NCBI RefSeq assembly: GCF_000192865.1
Contig: NC_015276.1
Span: forward strand, 1,612,001 to 1,676,000
Direction of reading: 5' to 3'
DNA: 64,000 nucleotides
From: Marinomonas mediterranea MMB-1
GTDB lineage: Bacteria; Pseudomonadota; Gammaproteobacteria; Pseudomonadales; Marinomonadaceae
Of this stretch, positions 27,259-36,484 are shown piece by piece (positions within the stretch are counted from its first letter, which is position 1; each line of letters begins with the position of its first letter). The notes below the pieces were generated by a model. The model saw nothing but the letters and a program-made list of their open reading frames with translations. It was not told the DNA's origin and searched no databases. Position numbers and translations under genes: made by a program.

Positions 27259-29475
27259 ATGCAAGACGAGAAAGTGTCTGAGCATTTTGGAAATGTATTA
27301 ATTATCGGTTTAGGTATGATCGGTGGCTCTTTTGCGAAGGCGCTTAAAAATAAGGGTGTGGCTACCCTGTTTGGCGCTGACAGAAGAGACGCAGAGTTGA
27401 CGCTTGGTATTTCAACGGGCGTTATTGATTATGCTGCGCAGTTGGATCAAGAAACCATTGCCCAAATGGATGTGATTGTATTGGCGACGCCAGTGCGCGC
27501 AATGGCCTCCGTGTTAAAAGAAATACATGCTTTTATTCGTCCGGACACCTTGATTACGGACGTAGGCTCAACGAAAGGGAGTGTCGTTGAGGCGGCTAAA
27601 AAGGTATTTGGTTATGCTCCCGCTAATTTTATCCCTGGTCACCCGATTGCCGGTGCCGAGAAAAGTGGTGTATTGGCGGCCAATCCTCATCTATTTGAAC
27701 GTCATATGGCCATTGTAACTCCGTTACCAGAGAGCGACCCCGTTCTATTGGACAGGCTTTATAAGTTATGGGAAGCGGTTGGCTCAGATGTCGTGGGCAT
27801 GGATGTTGAGCATCACGACCATGTGTTGGCGTCATCCAGTCATTTACCTCATTTATTGGCATATACTTTGGTTGATACGCTTGCGAACAGTGAAAAAAGC
27901 CAAGATGTCTTTAAATTTGCGGCGGGCGGTTTTCGTGATTTTACTCGGATTGCATCGAGTGATCCGGTTATGTGGCGTGATGTATTTTTGGCTAACAAAG
28001 AAGCGACGTTAGCAACGCTCGACCTTTTTACTGATCGGTTGTCTTTTATGAGGCAAGTCATAGTAGAAGGCGATGGGGCGAGTATGTTTGGTGTTTTCTC
28101 TCGCGCTAAGTCTGCAAGAGATCACTTCTTGAGGTTACTTGAACAGCGTACCTTGGGAGGTCAGTCAGAAGTTAAACCCGTCTCTATTTCCTTATCTTCT
28201 GTTAATGCAGTGAAAGGTGCGGTTTCTTTGACGGGTGACAAATCTTTGTCACATAGAGTGGTTATACTCGCCGCCCTTAGTTGTGGAGTGAGTACGATAG
28301 ATAATCTGGATCTCACTGGGAACGTTAAAGTGACGGTTCAGGCACTGCGTGATATGGGTGTGGTAATTGATGATATTGGATTGAATCAGGTGAGAGTTCA
28401 CGGTGTGGGGTTGAAGGGGCTTAAGGCGCCAATTGCACCGATTAATGTGCATTCATCTCTCACCAGTTTGTATCTTTTGCTTCCGGTTTTGGCTGGACAG
28501 GAGTTTGAAGTCTCCGTGACGGCGGATGAGGTACTTTTAAATCGTCCTATTTCATCATTGTTGGCAATATTGAGCTCAATGGGAGCGACGGTCGAGACTG
28601 CTGCTGCAGATTGTTTGCCTGTCACTATAAAGTCGAGAGTGCCAAAAGCGTTGGATATTGCGTTGGCTCAGTTTTCTAGACGATTGTCTTCGTCCGCTAT
28701 GTTGGCTTGTTTGTTCTCTCCAGGTGAGTCGCAAGTTATTTTGGCAAATGATGATGGCGAGATTGACGTAGAGATACTAAAAGCATTTGGCTTTAATGTG
28801 AAGCTCGAGGGCAAGCGATTTAAATCGGCTCCGTCTACGTTGCATTCTACAGATTTAATGCTTCCTGCTGATGTAAATAAAACGGCTTTGTTGCTTGCAT
28901 TTGCGTGTTTGTGTCCCGGCTCAGATTTATCCATTGAGAATGCACTGACGGGCGAAAATATTGGTAGTTTGTTGCCGTTCTTGGGTAAACAAGGGGCTGA
29001 TATTCGTTATGAAAAGGACGCTAACGGGAAGTTGCCACAGGGAAGGGTGAGGGCTCGCTTTTCCCAATTGAAAAACTTTGAATTGTTGCCAGAAAATACG
29101 ACTCGATTGAGAGAAAGTTTGCCAATTGTGTGTGTCTTAGCGGCCTTTACGAAAGGGACGTCGAAAATTTATGGAGTACGCTCTCTTGCGTATTACTACG
29201 AAGATCGAATTATGACTATGCTCGATGGATTGAGGCATATGGGGGTGAAGGTTACATTTGAGAATGATGTCGTTTACATCGAAGGTGGTCACCCTGTATC
29301 CGGCAATAATTTGGACTCTGCTGGGGATTATCACATTGCCCTGGCTATGTTGGCGCTAGGGATTAGAAGTCGTGAACCTTGTGTGGTGCATGACTGTCAG
29401 AAATTATTAGAAGAATTTACAGAATTGGAAAGTGTAATGGTGGCATTGGGTTTGCAATGCGACGTCGCACGATAA
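27259..29475 (+). CDS. TyrA-AroA fusion: intact prephenate dehydrogenase, degenerate EPSP synthase domain
   Basis: A fusion of 738 residues from the ATG at 27259, which has AGG at a fair distance; an ATG at 27223 would add 12. Residues 1-295 are an intact prephenate dehydrogenase: NVLIIGLGMIGGSF, GHPIAGAEKSG, FKFAAGGFRDFTRIASSDP. Residues from about 308 align over their full length with EPSP synthase and keep GDKSLSHR (326-333), but other active-site motifs are lost. The GNSGTSMR motif reads HSSLTSLY, SAQVKS reads SRRLSS, the catalytic Asp before the conserved Pro reads Glu, RVKESDR reads AYYYEDR, and DHR reads DYH. Tyrosine synthesis is supported; EPSP synthase activity is doubtful. No frameshift is present. 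Confidence 0.93.
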   Translation: MQDEKVSEHFGNVLIIGLGMIGGSFAKALKNKGVATLFGADRRDAELTLGISTGVIDYAAQLDQETIAQMDVIVLATPVRAMASVLKEIHAFIRPDTLITDVGSTKGSVVEAAKKVFGYAPANFIPGHPIAGAEKSGVLAANPHLFERHMAIVTPLPESDPVLLDRLYKLWEAVGSDVVGMDVEHHDHVLASSSHLPHLLAYTLVDTLANSEKSQDVFKFAAGGFRDFTRIASSDPVMWRDVFLANKEATLATLDLFTDRLSFMRQVIVEGDGASMFGVFSRAKSARDHFLRLLEQRTLGGQSEVKPVSISLSSVNAVKGAVSLTGDKSLSHRVVILAALSCGVSTIDNLDLTGNVKVTVQALRDMGVVIDDIGLNQVRVHGVGLKGLKAPIAPINVHSSLTSLYLLLPVLAGQEFEVSVTADEVLLNRPISSLLAILSSMGATVETAAADCLPVTIKSRVPKALDIALAQFSRRLSSSAMLACLFSPGESQVILANDDGEIDVEILKAFGFNVKLEGKRFKSAPSTLHSTDLMLPADVNKTALLLAFACLCPGSDLSIENALTGENIGSLLPFLGKQGADIRYEKDANGKLPQGRVRARFSQLKNFELLPENTTRLRESLPIVCVLAAFTKGTSKIYGVRSLAYYYEDRIMTMLDGLRHMGVKVTFENDVVYIEGGHPVSGNNLDSAGDYHIALAMLALGIRSREPCVVHDCQKLLEEFTELESVMVALGLQCDVAR

Positions 29476-29496
29476 AAAAGTATAAGAGGAATTATT

Positions 29497-30192
29497 ATGA
29501 TTGATCAGTCCCCAGTTATTACGATTGACGGCCCAAGCGGTGCGGGTAAAGGTACTGTGAGTCAGTTGGTTGCGGAAAAACTGGGATGGCATTTGCTCGA
29601 TAGCGGTGCATTATATCGTCTGCTGGCTCTTGCTGTATCGCATCATGGTATGACAGAGGATGATGTTGAGTCCTTGAGAGTGCTTGCTGAACACTTAGAC
29701 ATTCAGTTTGAGCAACGTGAAGAAGGTAAAGTAGATATTGTGCTTGAGGGGGAAACGGTCACCCAAGCTATTCGCACTGAATTGGTTGGAAACAGTGCAT
29801 CGAAATTGGCTCAAATTCCTGAAGTTCGTGAAGGGCTATTGATGAGACAGCGCGCATTTTCTCAAGAGCCTGGGTTGGTTGCAGATGGGCGAGATATGGG
29901 TACGGTAGTGTTTCCAGATGCGCCTGTAAAAGTGTTTTTGACTGCTACTGCTGAGGAACGCGCAAATCGCCGCTTGTTGCAATTGCAGCAAAAAGGGGAC
30001 GAGGTTAACTACGAAGAATTGGTTGCTACTATTAAAGAGCGTGATGAGCGGGATGCGAATCGTGCGGTTGCGCCTCTTGTTCCCGCAGCAGGAGCATTGG
30101 TTATAGATAGTACGGATCTTTCCATAGAAGACGTCGTTGCTATGGTGCTGGCTGAAGTTTCTAAAACGGGTATAGCGTCAGTATCCTGCTAA
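29497..30192 (+). CDS. cmk: Cytidylate kinase
   Basis: A 231-residue (d)CMP kinase: P-loop IDGPSGAGKGTVSQ, substrate region LLDSGALYRLLAL, VADGRDMGTVVFPDA and the LID stretch RDERDANRAVAPL. It is located between tyrA-aroA and rpsA, the conserved gammaproteobacterial order. Separated by 21 bp from the fusion gene, so co-transcribed. Confidence 0.97.
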   Translation: MIDQSPVITIDGPSGAGKGTVSQLVAEKLGWHLLDSGALYRLLALAVSHHGMTEDDVESLRVLAEHLDIQFEQREEGKVDIVLEGETVTQAIRTELVGNSASKLAQIPEVREGLLMRQRAFSQEPGLVADGRDMGTVVFPDAPVKVFLTATAEERANRRLLQLQQKGDEVNYEELVATIKERDERDANRAVAPLVPAAGALVIDSTDLSIEDVVAMVLAEVSKTGIASVSC

Positions 30193-30262
30193 GTGTTTTG
30201 GTGGAAGGTTTGGCCTTCTCGTTATCTTACTAAATTGATAGTTCTATTCTATGTATCAATTG

Positions 30263-30271
30263 TGCTAAAAT
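30263..30271 (+). promoter_or_regulatory. Possible rpsA promoter (-10)
   Basis: TGCTAAAAT is an extended -10-like element 140 bp upstream of rpsA, giving a long leader as expected for autoregulated S1 mRNA. The -35 is not convincing. A short inverted repeat (TTGATA...TATCAA) precedes it. Confidence 0.35.
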
Positions 30272-30410
30272 AGACTAGAATTTACCCAAGTCGGTATTGG
30301 ACCAGCCAAAGTCAATCCCGCAACTATTATTAACTGACCCATATTTGCTGGTAATGTGGAGATAGGATGTGATTCAGTAGAATTACAGTCCTTTTTTTAT
30401 AGGAAACACA

Positions 30411-32093
30411 ATGACTCAAAGCTTCGCAGAACTGTTTGAAGAAAGCCTTAAAACCGTAGAAATGGCTCCAGGCTCAATTGTTACTGGTATCGTTGTTGAC
30501 ATCGACAGCGATTGGGTAACAGTTCATGCAGGTCTTAAATCTGAAGGCGTTATCCCTCGTTCTCAATTCCTAAGCGAGAGCGGTGAATTCACTCTAAACA
30601 TCGGTGACGAAGTTAAAGTTGCACTTGATGCTGTTGAAGACGGCTTCGGTGAAACTAAACTTTCTCGTGAAAAAGCGAAACGCGCTGAGACTTGGGCTGT
30701 TCTTGAAAAAGCCTACGAAGAGGGTGAAATCGTTACAGGTATCATCAACGGTAAGGTTAAAGGTGGCTTCACTGTTGATATCGCAAATATCCGTGCTTTC
30801 TTGCCAGGTTCTTTGGTAGACGTACGTCCTATCCGCGATACTTCTCACCTTGAAGGTGTTGATCTTGAGTTTAAACTTATTAAGCTTGATCAAAAACGTA
30901 ACAACGTTGTTGTATCTCGCCGTGCTGTTATGGAAGCGACTAACAGTGCTGAGCGCGAAACTCTTCTTTCTTCTCTTGAAGAAGGTCAAGAAGTTAAAGG
31001 TATCGTTAAGAACCTTACTGATTACGGTGCGTTCGTTGACCTTGGTGGTGTTGATGGTCTTCTACACATCACTGATATGGCTTGGAAACGCATCAAACAC
31101 CCAAGCGAGATCATCGCTGTAGGTGACGAAATTGATGTTAAAGTGCTTAAGTTTGACCGTGAGCGTAACCGCGTATCTCTAGGTCTTAAGCAATTGGGTG
31201 AAGATCCATGGGTTGCTATCAAAGCTCGTTACCCAGAAGGTACTAAAGTTACAGCACGTGTAACTAATCTAACTGACTACGGTTGCTTCGCTGAGCTAGA
31301 AGAAGGTGTTGAAGGTCTTGTTCACGTTTCCGAAATGGATTGGACGAACAAAAACATTCACCCATCTAAAGTTGTTCAAATCGGCGACGAAGTTGAAGTT
31401 ATGGTTCTAGATATCGACGAAGAGCGTCGTCGTATCTCTCTAGGTATCAAACAGTGCACTCCAAACCCATGGGAAGAGTTTGCTGGTTCTTTCAACAAAG
31501 GCGACAAGATCTCTGGTGCAATCAAGTCTATCACTGACTTTGGTGTGTTCATCGGTCTTGACGGCGGTATCGACGGACTTGTACACCTTTCTGACCTATC
31601 TTGGGATGAAACTGGTGAAGAAGCGGTACGTCAATACAAGAAAGGTGACCTTCTTGAGACCGTTGTTCTTTCTATCGACGCTGAGCGCGAGCGTATCTCT
31701 CTAGGTGTTAAACAACTAGCTGAAGATCCGTTTATTGCTTTCGTTGCAGAAAATGACAAAGGCGCGATCGTAACAGGTACTGTTACTGAAGTTGAAGCGA
31801 AAAGTGCGGTTGTTACTCTAGCTGAAGGTGTAGAGGCTTCTTTGAAAGTTTCTGATATCAGCCGTGAGCGCATTGAAGATGCTCGCAACGAGTTGAATGT
31901 TGGTGATTCTATCGAAGCTGCGATCGTAAGTGTTGATCGTAAAGCTCGTACTATCAGCATCTCTGTTAAGGCTAAAGACGCTTCTGAAGAGAAAGCTGCT
32001 CTTAAGTCTCACTCAGAGAAGCAACAAGTTGAAGCAAATGGCCCGACTACAATCGGTGACCTAATCAAAGCTCAACTAGAAAACCAAAACTAA
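30411..32093 (+). CDS. rpsA: 30S ribosomal protein S1
   Basis: A 560-residue protein of six S1 RNA-binding domains, the standard length. The two N-terminal repeats are divergent; repeats 3-6 show the typical G.V..I.DYGAF/CFV.L..G..GL.H.S pattern, for example NLTDYGAFVDLGGVDGLLH. Codon use is strongly biased (CTT/CTA Leu, CGT Arg, GTT Val, GGT Gly), as expected for a highly expressed gene, and differs visibly from its neighbours. A strong terminator follows. The ihfB gene that often follows rpsA is not here. Confidence 0.98.
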   Translation: MTQSFAELFEESLKTVEMAPGSIVTGIVVDIDSDWVTVHAGLKSEGVIPRSQFLSESGEFTLNIGDEVKVALDAVEDGFGETKLSREKAKRAETWAVLEKAYEEGEIVTGIINGKVKGGFTVDIANIRAFLPGSLVDVRPIRDTSHLEGVDLEFKLIKLDQKRNNVVVSRRAVMEATNSAERETLLSSLEEGQEVKGIVKNLTDYGAFVDLGGVDGLLHITDMAWKRIKHPSEIIAVGDEIDVKVLKFDRERNRVSLGLKQLGEDPWVAIKARYPEGTKVTARVTNLTDYGCFAELEEGVEGLVHVSEMDWTNKNIHPSKVVQIGDEVEVMVLDIDEERRRISLGIKQCTPNPWEEFAGSFNKGDKISGAIKSITDFGVFIGLDGGIDGLVHLSDLSWDETGEEAVRQYKKGDLLETVVLSIDAERERISLGVKQLAEDPFIAFVAENDKGAIVTGTVTEVEAKSAVVTLAEGVEASLKVSDISRERIEDARNELNVGDSIEAAIVSVDRKARTISISVKAKDASEEKAALKSHSEKQQVEANGPTTIGDLIKAQLENQN

Positions 32094-32111
32094 TCTGACT
32101 TTATGTTGGAT

Positions 32112-32139
32112 AAAAAGCGAGCTTCGGCTCGCTTTTTTT
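32112..32139 (+). terminator. Terminator after rpsA
   Basis: A perfect 11-bp stem, AAAAAGCGAGC-TTCG-GCTCGCTTTTT, with a stable TTCG tetraloop and extra T residues. Confidence 0.95.
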
Positions 32140-32347
32140 ATGCCTTTTTGATTGTGTGTTTTCTGGAAAAAATATTAGATAAAATTTGTTCGCAGAGTGT
32201 TTTTTTAATGTCTAACTAATTGACAAAAATACTATACACAGAACATGTGGATAAGTATGGGTATAGGTGAATGGGGAAGTTTCTCTCTGTGGGGAAGTGA
32301 TTAGAGATTTAATGGTTGAGTATATAGCCTTGGTTCATGACGCTTTG

Positions 32348-32650
32348 CTATCTAAAGTTGGCTAAAAGTGTTTTGATGTCGTCTTCACTCCATTCGTCTT
32401 TTTCTATAAGTGATTGAAGTGATTGGTTGTTTTGAATTTGATCTAAATTTTTTTGAAACTTCGCATAATGGTAGTCTTTAATTAACTTTTCGTCCTGATC
32501 TGAGCGGTAAAGATCCTTCTCATTTTTATTTTCTTTCTGTTGTTGATTTTTGGGATTTGTGTGCCCTTGATGCGTGCTTGTTGATAAATCTGATTGCTTT
32601 TTTAGAGTCGCGTTGTTTTGGTACGCCTTTATCATATTTTTTTTTAACAT
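32348..32650 (-). CDS. Small hydrophilic hypothetical protein
   Basis: A 100-residue protein very rich in Lys, Gln, Asn and Asp (for example NPKNQQQKENKNEKD), with no hydrophobic segment, probably largely disordered except for a helical C-terminal third ending DEWSEDDIKTLLANFR. Its ATG lies inside the last codons of trmO (7-bp overlap), suggesting translational coupling. I do not recognise a family; whether it is expressed is uncertain. Confidence 0.5.
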   Translation of the reverse strand: MLKKNMIKAYQNNATLKKQSDLSTSTHQGHTNPKNQQQKENKNEKDLYRSDQDEKLIKDYHYAKFQKNLDQIQNNQSLQSLIEKDEWSEDDIKTLLANFR

Positions 32651-33408
32651 ACGTCGTCTTCTACCTCAATTTCGGTTACAAGCAAGTGATCTTCCTTAGC
32701 GAGCCATTTTATATTGGTATTCCATAGTTTAATTCCATGGTGTCGGTCAGTCGTGTTCGAAAGGTAGGATGGTCTTGGGTCTTGCTCAATTACTTGCTTT
32801 ATTAAGGATAGCAGGTTTCGACCAAATTTTTTTTCATAGCTGATTGCTTGATGTGTCGCGAGTTCGCTAAATTCGACTTGTGAGGGGGCGGACTTTTCTG
32901 GTGCGAAACCGCCTAATGCATCCGTCTTTATATCTGCGTAAGGCAGGTAGGGCTTTATGTCTATAACGGGTGTTCCATCCAATAGATCTGCGCCTTGCAA
33001 GTCAATAAATATTTTCTTGCCATGCTTGTGTATTTTGTCGATTTTTAATACTGATAGTCCGATCGGGTTTGGTCGATGCGTCGCTCGTGTAGCAAATACG
33101 CCCATTTTCTCTTTACCACCTAATCTTGGAGGGCGAACTTTGGCTTTCCATTTTTCTTGAATGCATTTATGAAAAACGAAGTGAACCCATATATGAGAGA
33201 AGCCTTCCAATCCGTCGAGTATGTCTTCGCGATTGAACGGAGGGAGCAGCTCCAGAGAGGCTGTTGTCTCTTCTACGAGTCCAGGTTGGCGGGGGATGCC
33301 AAATTTTTCAGTATAACAAGAGTGAATGACACCGATTTGAGTGAATTCAAACGTTGTGGAAGAGGTCAATGTTCGCTCCAATTTTCGAATAATCTTGTGG
33401 AATGTCAA
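32644..33408 (-). CDS. trmO: tRNA (N6-threonylcarbamoyladenosine37-N6)-methyltransferase TrmO
   Basis: A 254-residue protein of the TsaA/TrmO family (E. coli TrmO 235). Signatures: IGVIHSCYTEKFGIPRQPGL, HFVFHKC, VRPPRLGG, GVFATRATHRPNPIGLS and ADLLDGTPVIDIKPYLPYAD. It methylates t6A37 of tRNA(Thr) using SAM. The first 20 residues are extra compared with E. coli and the start may lie a little downstream. It overlaps the following small gene. Confidence 0.93.
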   Translation of the reverse strand: MTFHKIIRKLERTLTSSTTFEFTQIGVIHSCYTEKFGIPRQPGLVEETTASLELLPPFNREDILDGLEGFSHIWVHFVFHKCIQEKWKAKVRPPRLGGKEKMGVFATRATHRPNPIGLSVLKIDKIHKHGKKIFIDLQGADLLDGTPVIDIKPYLPYADIKTDALGGFAPEKSAPSQVEFSELATHQAISYEKKFGRNLLSLIKQVIEQDPRPSYLSNTTDRHHGIKLWNTNIKWLAKEDHLLVTEIEVEDDVC

Positions 33409-33699
33409 AATACATATCTAGCTGGATGCGTGGATCTAACAAAAACCTAAGAATGCTATATGTGCGCCGAATGTCTGGAGTTGTGTATTTGCATCTGAAT
33501 AGTAACGATATGCTTCTAAGGTAGATTGTCATCGCGCAACTTGTTAGAGAAGGCTTTTCAATAACCAGCAAGAAAAACTTTGTGGTAGTATACCGATTCT
33601 ACTAGTAATTAAGAATGTTACGGTTAGTTTTTCATAGATAACGTAATCTGTGTGGTGAAGTAATCGCACTTATAATGTATTTCAGGTGGTTTAAGAGTT

Positions 33700-34959
33700 A
33701 TGTCTATAGATGCTTATATGAAAGAGGTTGGGCAACAAGCTCGATCTGCATCTCGCAAGTTAGCGAGCGTGTCAACGGAAGAAAAAAATCAAGCCTTATG
33801 TGCAATGGCTGACGCGCTAGAGGCAGCTCGACCCCTATTAAAAGTCGAAAATGCGAAAGATATCGAAGCGGGCCACGCGAAAGGTTTAGATGCTGCTCTT
33901 TTGGATCGTCTTGAATTAACGGATGCTCGTATTGACTCCATGATAGAAGGGTTGAATCAGGTCGCAGCGCTTCCTGATCCAATTGGTGAAATCACTGATA
34001 TGGTGTATCGCCCGTCTGGTATTCACCTCGGAAAGATGAGGGTGCCATTGGGTGTTATAGGTATTATTTACGAGTCCCGCCCAAATGTAACGATTGATGC
34101 GGCAAGTTTGTGTTTGAAGTCTGGCAATGCAGCTATTTTAAGGGGTGGTAGCGAAGCGTATTACTCCAATCAGGCGATCGCTCATGCTGTAAAACTCGGA
34201 CTTAAGAAGGCACATCTGCCAGAGTATGCTGTTCAGGTTATAAATACGACAGACCGTGATGCGGTTGGTAAATTAATTAGCATGTCTGAGTTTGTTGATG
34301 TCATTGTGCCACGTGGCGGAAAAGGTTTGATTACTAGAATAAGCAACGATGCAAGAGTGCCTGTTATTAAGCACCTTGATGGTAACTGCCATGTTTATGT
34401 AGACGATCAAGCTGATTTGGATAAAGCGTACGCTATTGCAATGAATGCAAAGACTCGACGTTATGGTGTTTGCAATGCGATGGAATCATTGTTGCTGCAT
34501 AAAGACATAGCGGACATTTTTTTACCCAAATTGGCGGCCGCTTTTGGTGAAAAAGGTGTGGAGTTGGTTGGGTGTGCTGAAACGCAAAAGATTTTGAGTG
34601 GTATAGGCTTAGCAACCGAAGAAGACTGGTACACCGAATATCTTGGGCCTAAATTGTCTGTGAAAATTGTTTCAAGTATGAACGAAGCGATTGAGCATAT
34701 TAATAAGTACGGTTCTCATCATACGGATGCGATTGTGTCTCAGGACTATTCTAAAACGAGATTGTTTATGACGGCTGTTGACTCGTCATCAGTCATGATT
34801 AATGCATCGACTGCGTTCGCTGATGGTTTTGAATATGGTCTAGGGGCGGAAATTGGAATATCAACGGATAAAATCCACGCACGAGGCCCAGTCGGTTTAG
34901 AGGGATTGACGAGTCAAAAGTACGTAGTGATGGGAGACGGTCATACACGTGACAATTGA
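33700..34959 (+). CDS. proA: Gamma-glutamyl phosphate reductase
   Basis: A 419-residue NADPH-dependent reductase of proline synthesis. It shows VPLGVIGIIYESRPNVT, HLDGNCHVYVD and the catalytic Cys in YGVCNAMESLL, plus FGLGAEIGIST-like YGLGAEIGISTDKIHARGP near the end. It heads a run of closely spaced genes proA-nadD-rsfS-rlmH and overlaps nadD by 11 bp. proB is not in the window. Confidence 0.97.
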   Translation: MSIDAYMKEVGQQARSASRKLASVSTEEKNQALCAMADALEAARPLLKVENAKDIEAGHAKGLDAALLDRLELTDARIDSMIEGLNQVAALPDPIGEITDMVYRPSGIHLGKMRVPLGVIGIIYESRPNVTIDAASLCLKSGNAAILRGGSEAYYSNQAIAHAVKLGLKKAHLPEYAVQVINTTDRDAVGKLISMSEFVDVIVPRGGKGLITRISNDARVPVIKHLDGNCHVYVDDQADLDKAYAIAMNAKTRRYGVCNAMESLLLHKDIADIFLPKLAAAFGEKGVELVGCAETQKILSGIGLATEEDWYTEYLGPKLSVKIVSSMNEAIEHINKYGSHHTDAIVSQDYSKTRLFMTAVDSSSVMINASTAFADGFEYGLGAEIGISTDKIHARGPVGLEGLTSQKYVVMGDGHTRDN

Positions 34960-35629
34960 TTCAAGTTTGTCTGCTTTATCGGCTGGTCAAAGGAGCAAAG
35001 GGGTCGTCATTATGGGTGGCACCTTTGATCCTATTCATCATGGTCATTTACGGTCCGCGATTGATCTTCTCGATAAGCATGGCTTTAAAGAGCTTAGATT
35101 GGTACCTTGCTTTCAGCCTGTTCATAAAGATAGGCCCAACGTAAGCGCGCTTCAACGCTTAGATATGGTTCGTCTTTCGATCGAAAACGATTCGCGGCTC
35201 TGTGTTGATGACCGTGAGATAACAAGGGAAGGGCCGAGTTATACGATTGATACGCTTAAGACCATACGCTCTGAAATAGGGGAATCCGAACCTCTTATTA
35301 TGGTGCTTGGAACGGACAGTTTTCTTTCCTTGCCAACATGGGCAGATTGGTGGGATTTAACCGAATACTGTCATATCGTGGTTGTGGCTAGGCCAGGCTG
35401 GGATTCGGAGTATATTTCTGAGTTAAATGCGTTTTACGAAAATCATCGAGCATTGTCTGCAATTGAGTTACAATCCGCGCCCGCAGGCAAAGTTTGGCTT
35501 GAAACGTTAACACCTCTAGGGATTTCATCAAGTATGATTCGAAACCTTTGTAGGCAATCGTTGTCTATAGCCTACCTATTGCCAAAAGCTGTACAAGAAT
35601 ACATTGATCATAACCAATTATATAAATAG
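34949..35629 (+). CDS. nadD: Nicotinate-nucleotide adenylyltransferase
   Basis: A 226-residue nucleotidyltransferase that makes NaAD from NaMN and ATP. The HxGH-type motif is MGGTFDPIHHGHLRSA and the second signature is LGISSSMIRNL. The start is a GTG inside the end of proA, preceded by GGGAGA, giving an N-terminal extension of about 20 residues before the core; a later start is possible. Confidence 0.93.
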   Translation: MTIDSSLSALSAGQRSKGVVIMGGTFDPIHHGHLRSAIDLLDKHGFKELRLVPCFQPVHKDRPNVSALQRLDMVRLSIENDSRLCVDDREITREGPSYTIDTLKTIRSEIGESEPLIMVLGTDSFLSLPTWADWWDLTEYCHIVVVARPGWDSEYISELNAFYENHRALSAIELQSAPAGKVWLETLTPLGISSSMIRNLCRQSLSIAYLLPKAVQEYIDHNQLYK

Positions 35630-35642
35630 GTAACTTTACTAT

Positions 35643-35996
35643 ATGAGTGAAAACCAAATGCAAGCTGACGAGATTCTGTCTCATGCTGTAGAAGCACTAG
35701 AAGATGTGAAAGGTGACAAAATCACCGTTCTTGAAGTCGGCGAATTAACAGACATGATGGACTACATGGTTATCTGTACTGGTACTTCAAAACGCCATGT
35801 TCAATCCTTGGGCCAAAATGTTGTTGAGCATTTAAAGTCTAATGGACTTCAGCCTCTTGGCAGCGAAGGTCGAGAAATGGGTAGTGAATGGGTATTGGTC
35901 GATTTACATGATGTTGTTGTTCATGTCATGACTGAAGAAGCTCGCTCTTTCTATGATCTAGAAAAACTTTGGGATATTAAGACCAGAGAGCAATAG
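35643..35996 (+). CDS. rsfS: Ribosome silencing factor RsfS
   Basis: A 117-residue RsfS/Iojap/YbeB family protein: MDYMVICTGTSKRHVQSL, EGREMGSEWVLVDLHDVVVHVM, and YDLEKLW near the C terminus. It binds ribosomal protein L14 and blocks subunit joining in slow growth. Twelve bases separate its stop codon from the start of rlmH. Confidence 0.95.
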   Translation: MSENQMQADEILSHAVEALEDVKGDKITVLEVGELTDMMDYMVICTGTSKRHVQSLGQNVVEHLKSNGLQPLGSEGREMGSEWVLVDLHDVVVHVMTEEARSFYDLEKLWDIKTREQ

Positions 35997-36007
35997 GCGA
36001 ACCGATA

Positions 36008-36475
36008 ATGCGCATACGCTTAATTGCAGTAGGAACGAAAATGCCGAAATGGGTAACGCAAGGTTATGATGATTATGCCAAGCGTCTCCCAAAGGATTTT
36101 GCATTAGAGCTAATAGAAATTCCTATGGCGCCGCGTGGTAAAAATGCCGATATAGCGAAAGCGATAAAGAAAGAAGGGGATGCGATGCTCGATGCCATCC
36201 CTTCTGGCGACAAAGTGATTGCTTTAGAAGTGCTGGGTAAGAATTGGTCGACGGATAAGTTGGCGGATCAAGCTGAGCAATGGCGTATGGATGGCTATAA
36301 TATTTCACTTTTAGTCGGTGGACCAGACGGGTTAGATCCTCGCTGTACCGCAATGGCGAATCAAGCTTGGTCTCTTTCTGCGCTCACACTTCCTCACCCA
36401 ATGGTTAGAATTATTCTCGCTGAGCAGGTGTATCGAGCTTGGACGCTTATGAATAATCATCCTTATCATCGTTGA
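36008..36475 (+). CDS. rlmH: 23S rRNA (pseudouridine1915-N3)-methyltransferase
   Basis: A 155-residue SPOUT-class methyltransferase: MRIRLIAVGTKMPKW start, LLVGGPDGLDP for the trefoil-knot SAM site and AEQVYRAWTLMNNHPYHR at the C terminus. It modifies helix 69 of 23S rRNA. Located directly before mrdA, as in E. coli. Confidence 0.97.
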   Translation: MRIRLIAVGTKMPKWVTQGYDDYAKRLPKDFALELIEIPMAPRGKNADIAKAIKKEGDAMLDAIPSGDKVIALEVLGKNWSTDKLADQAEQWRMDGYNISLLVGGPDGLDPRCTAMANQAWSLSALTLPHPMVRIILAEQVYRAWTLMNNHPYHR

Positions 36476-36484
36476 GGGTGAAAC

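Noticed and set aside
27259..29475. Frameshift or assembly error as the reason for the odd AroA domain
   Set aside because: The frame is continuous and similarity to AroA is spread evenly along the domain, including between the altered motifs; a frameshift would give a block without similarity.
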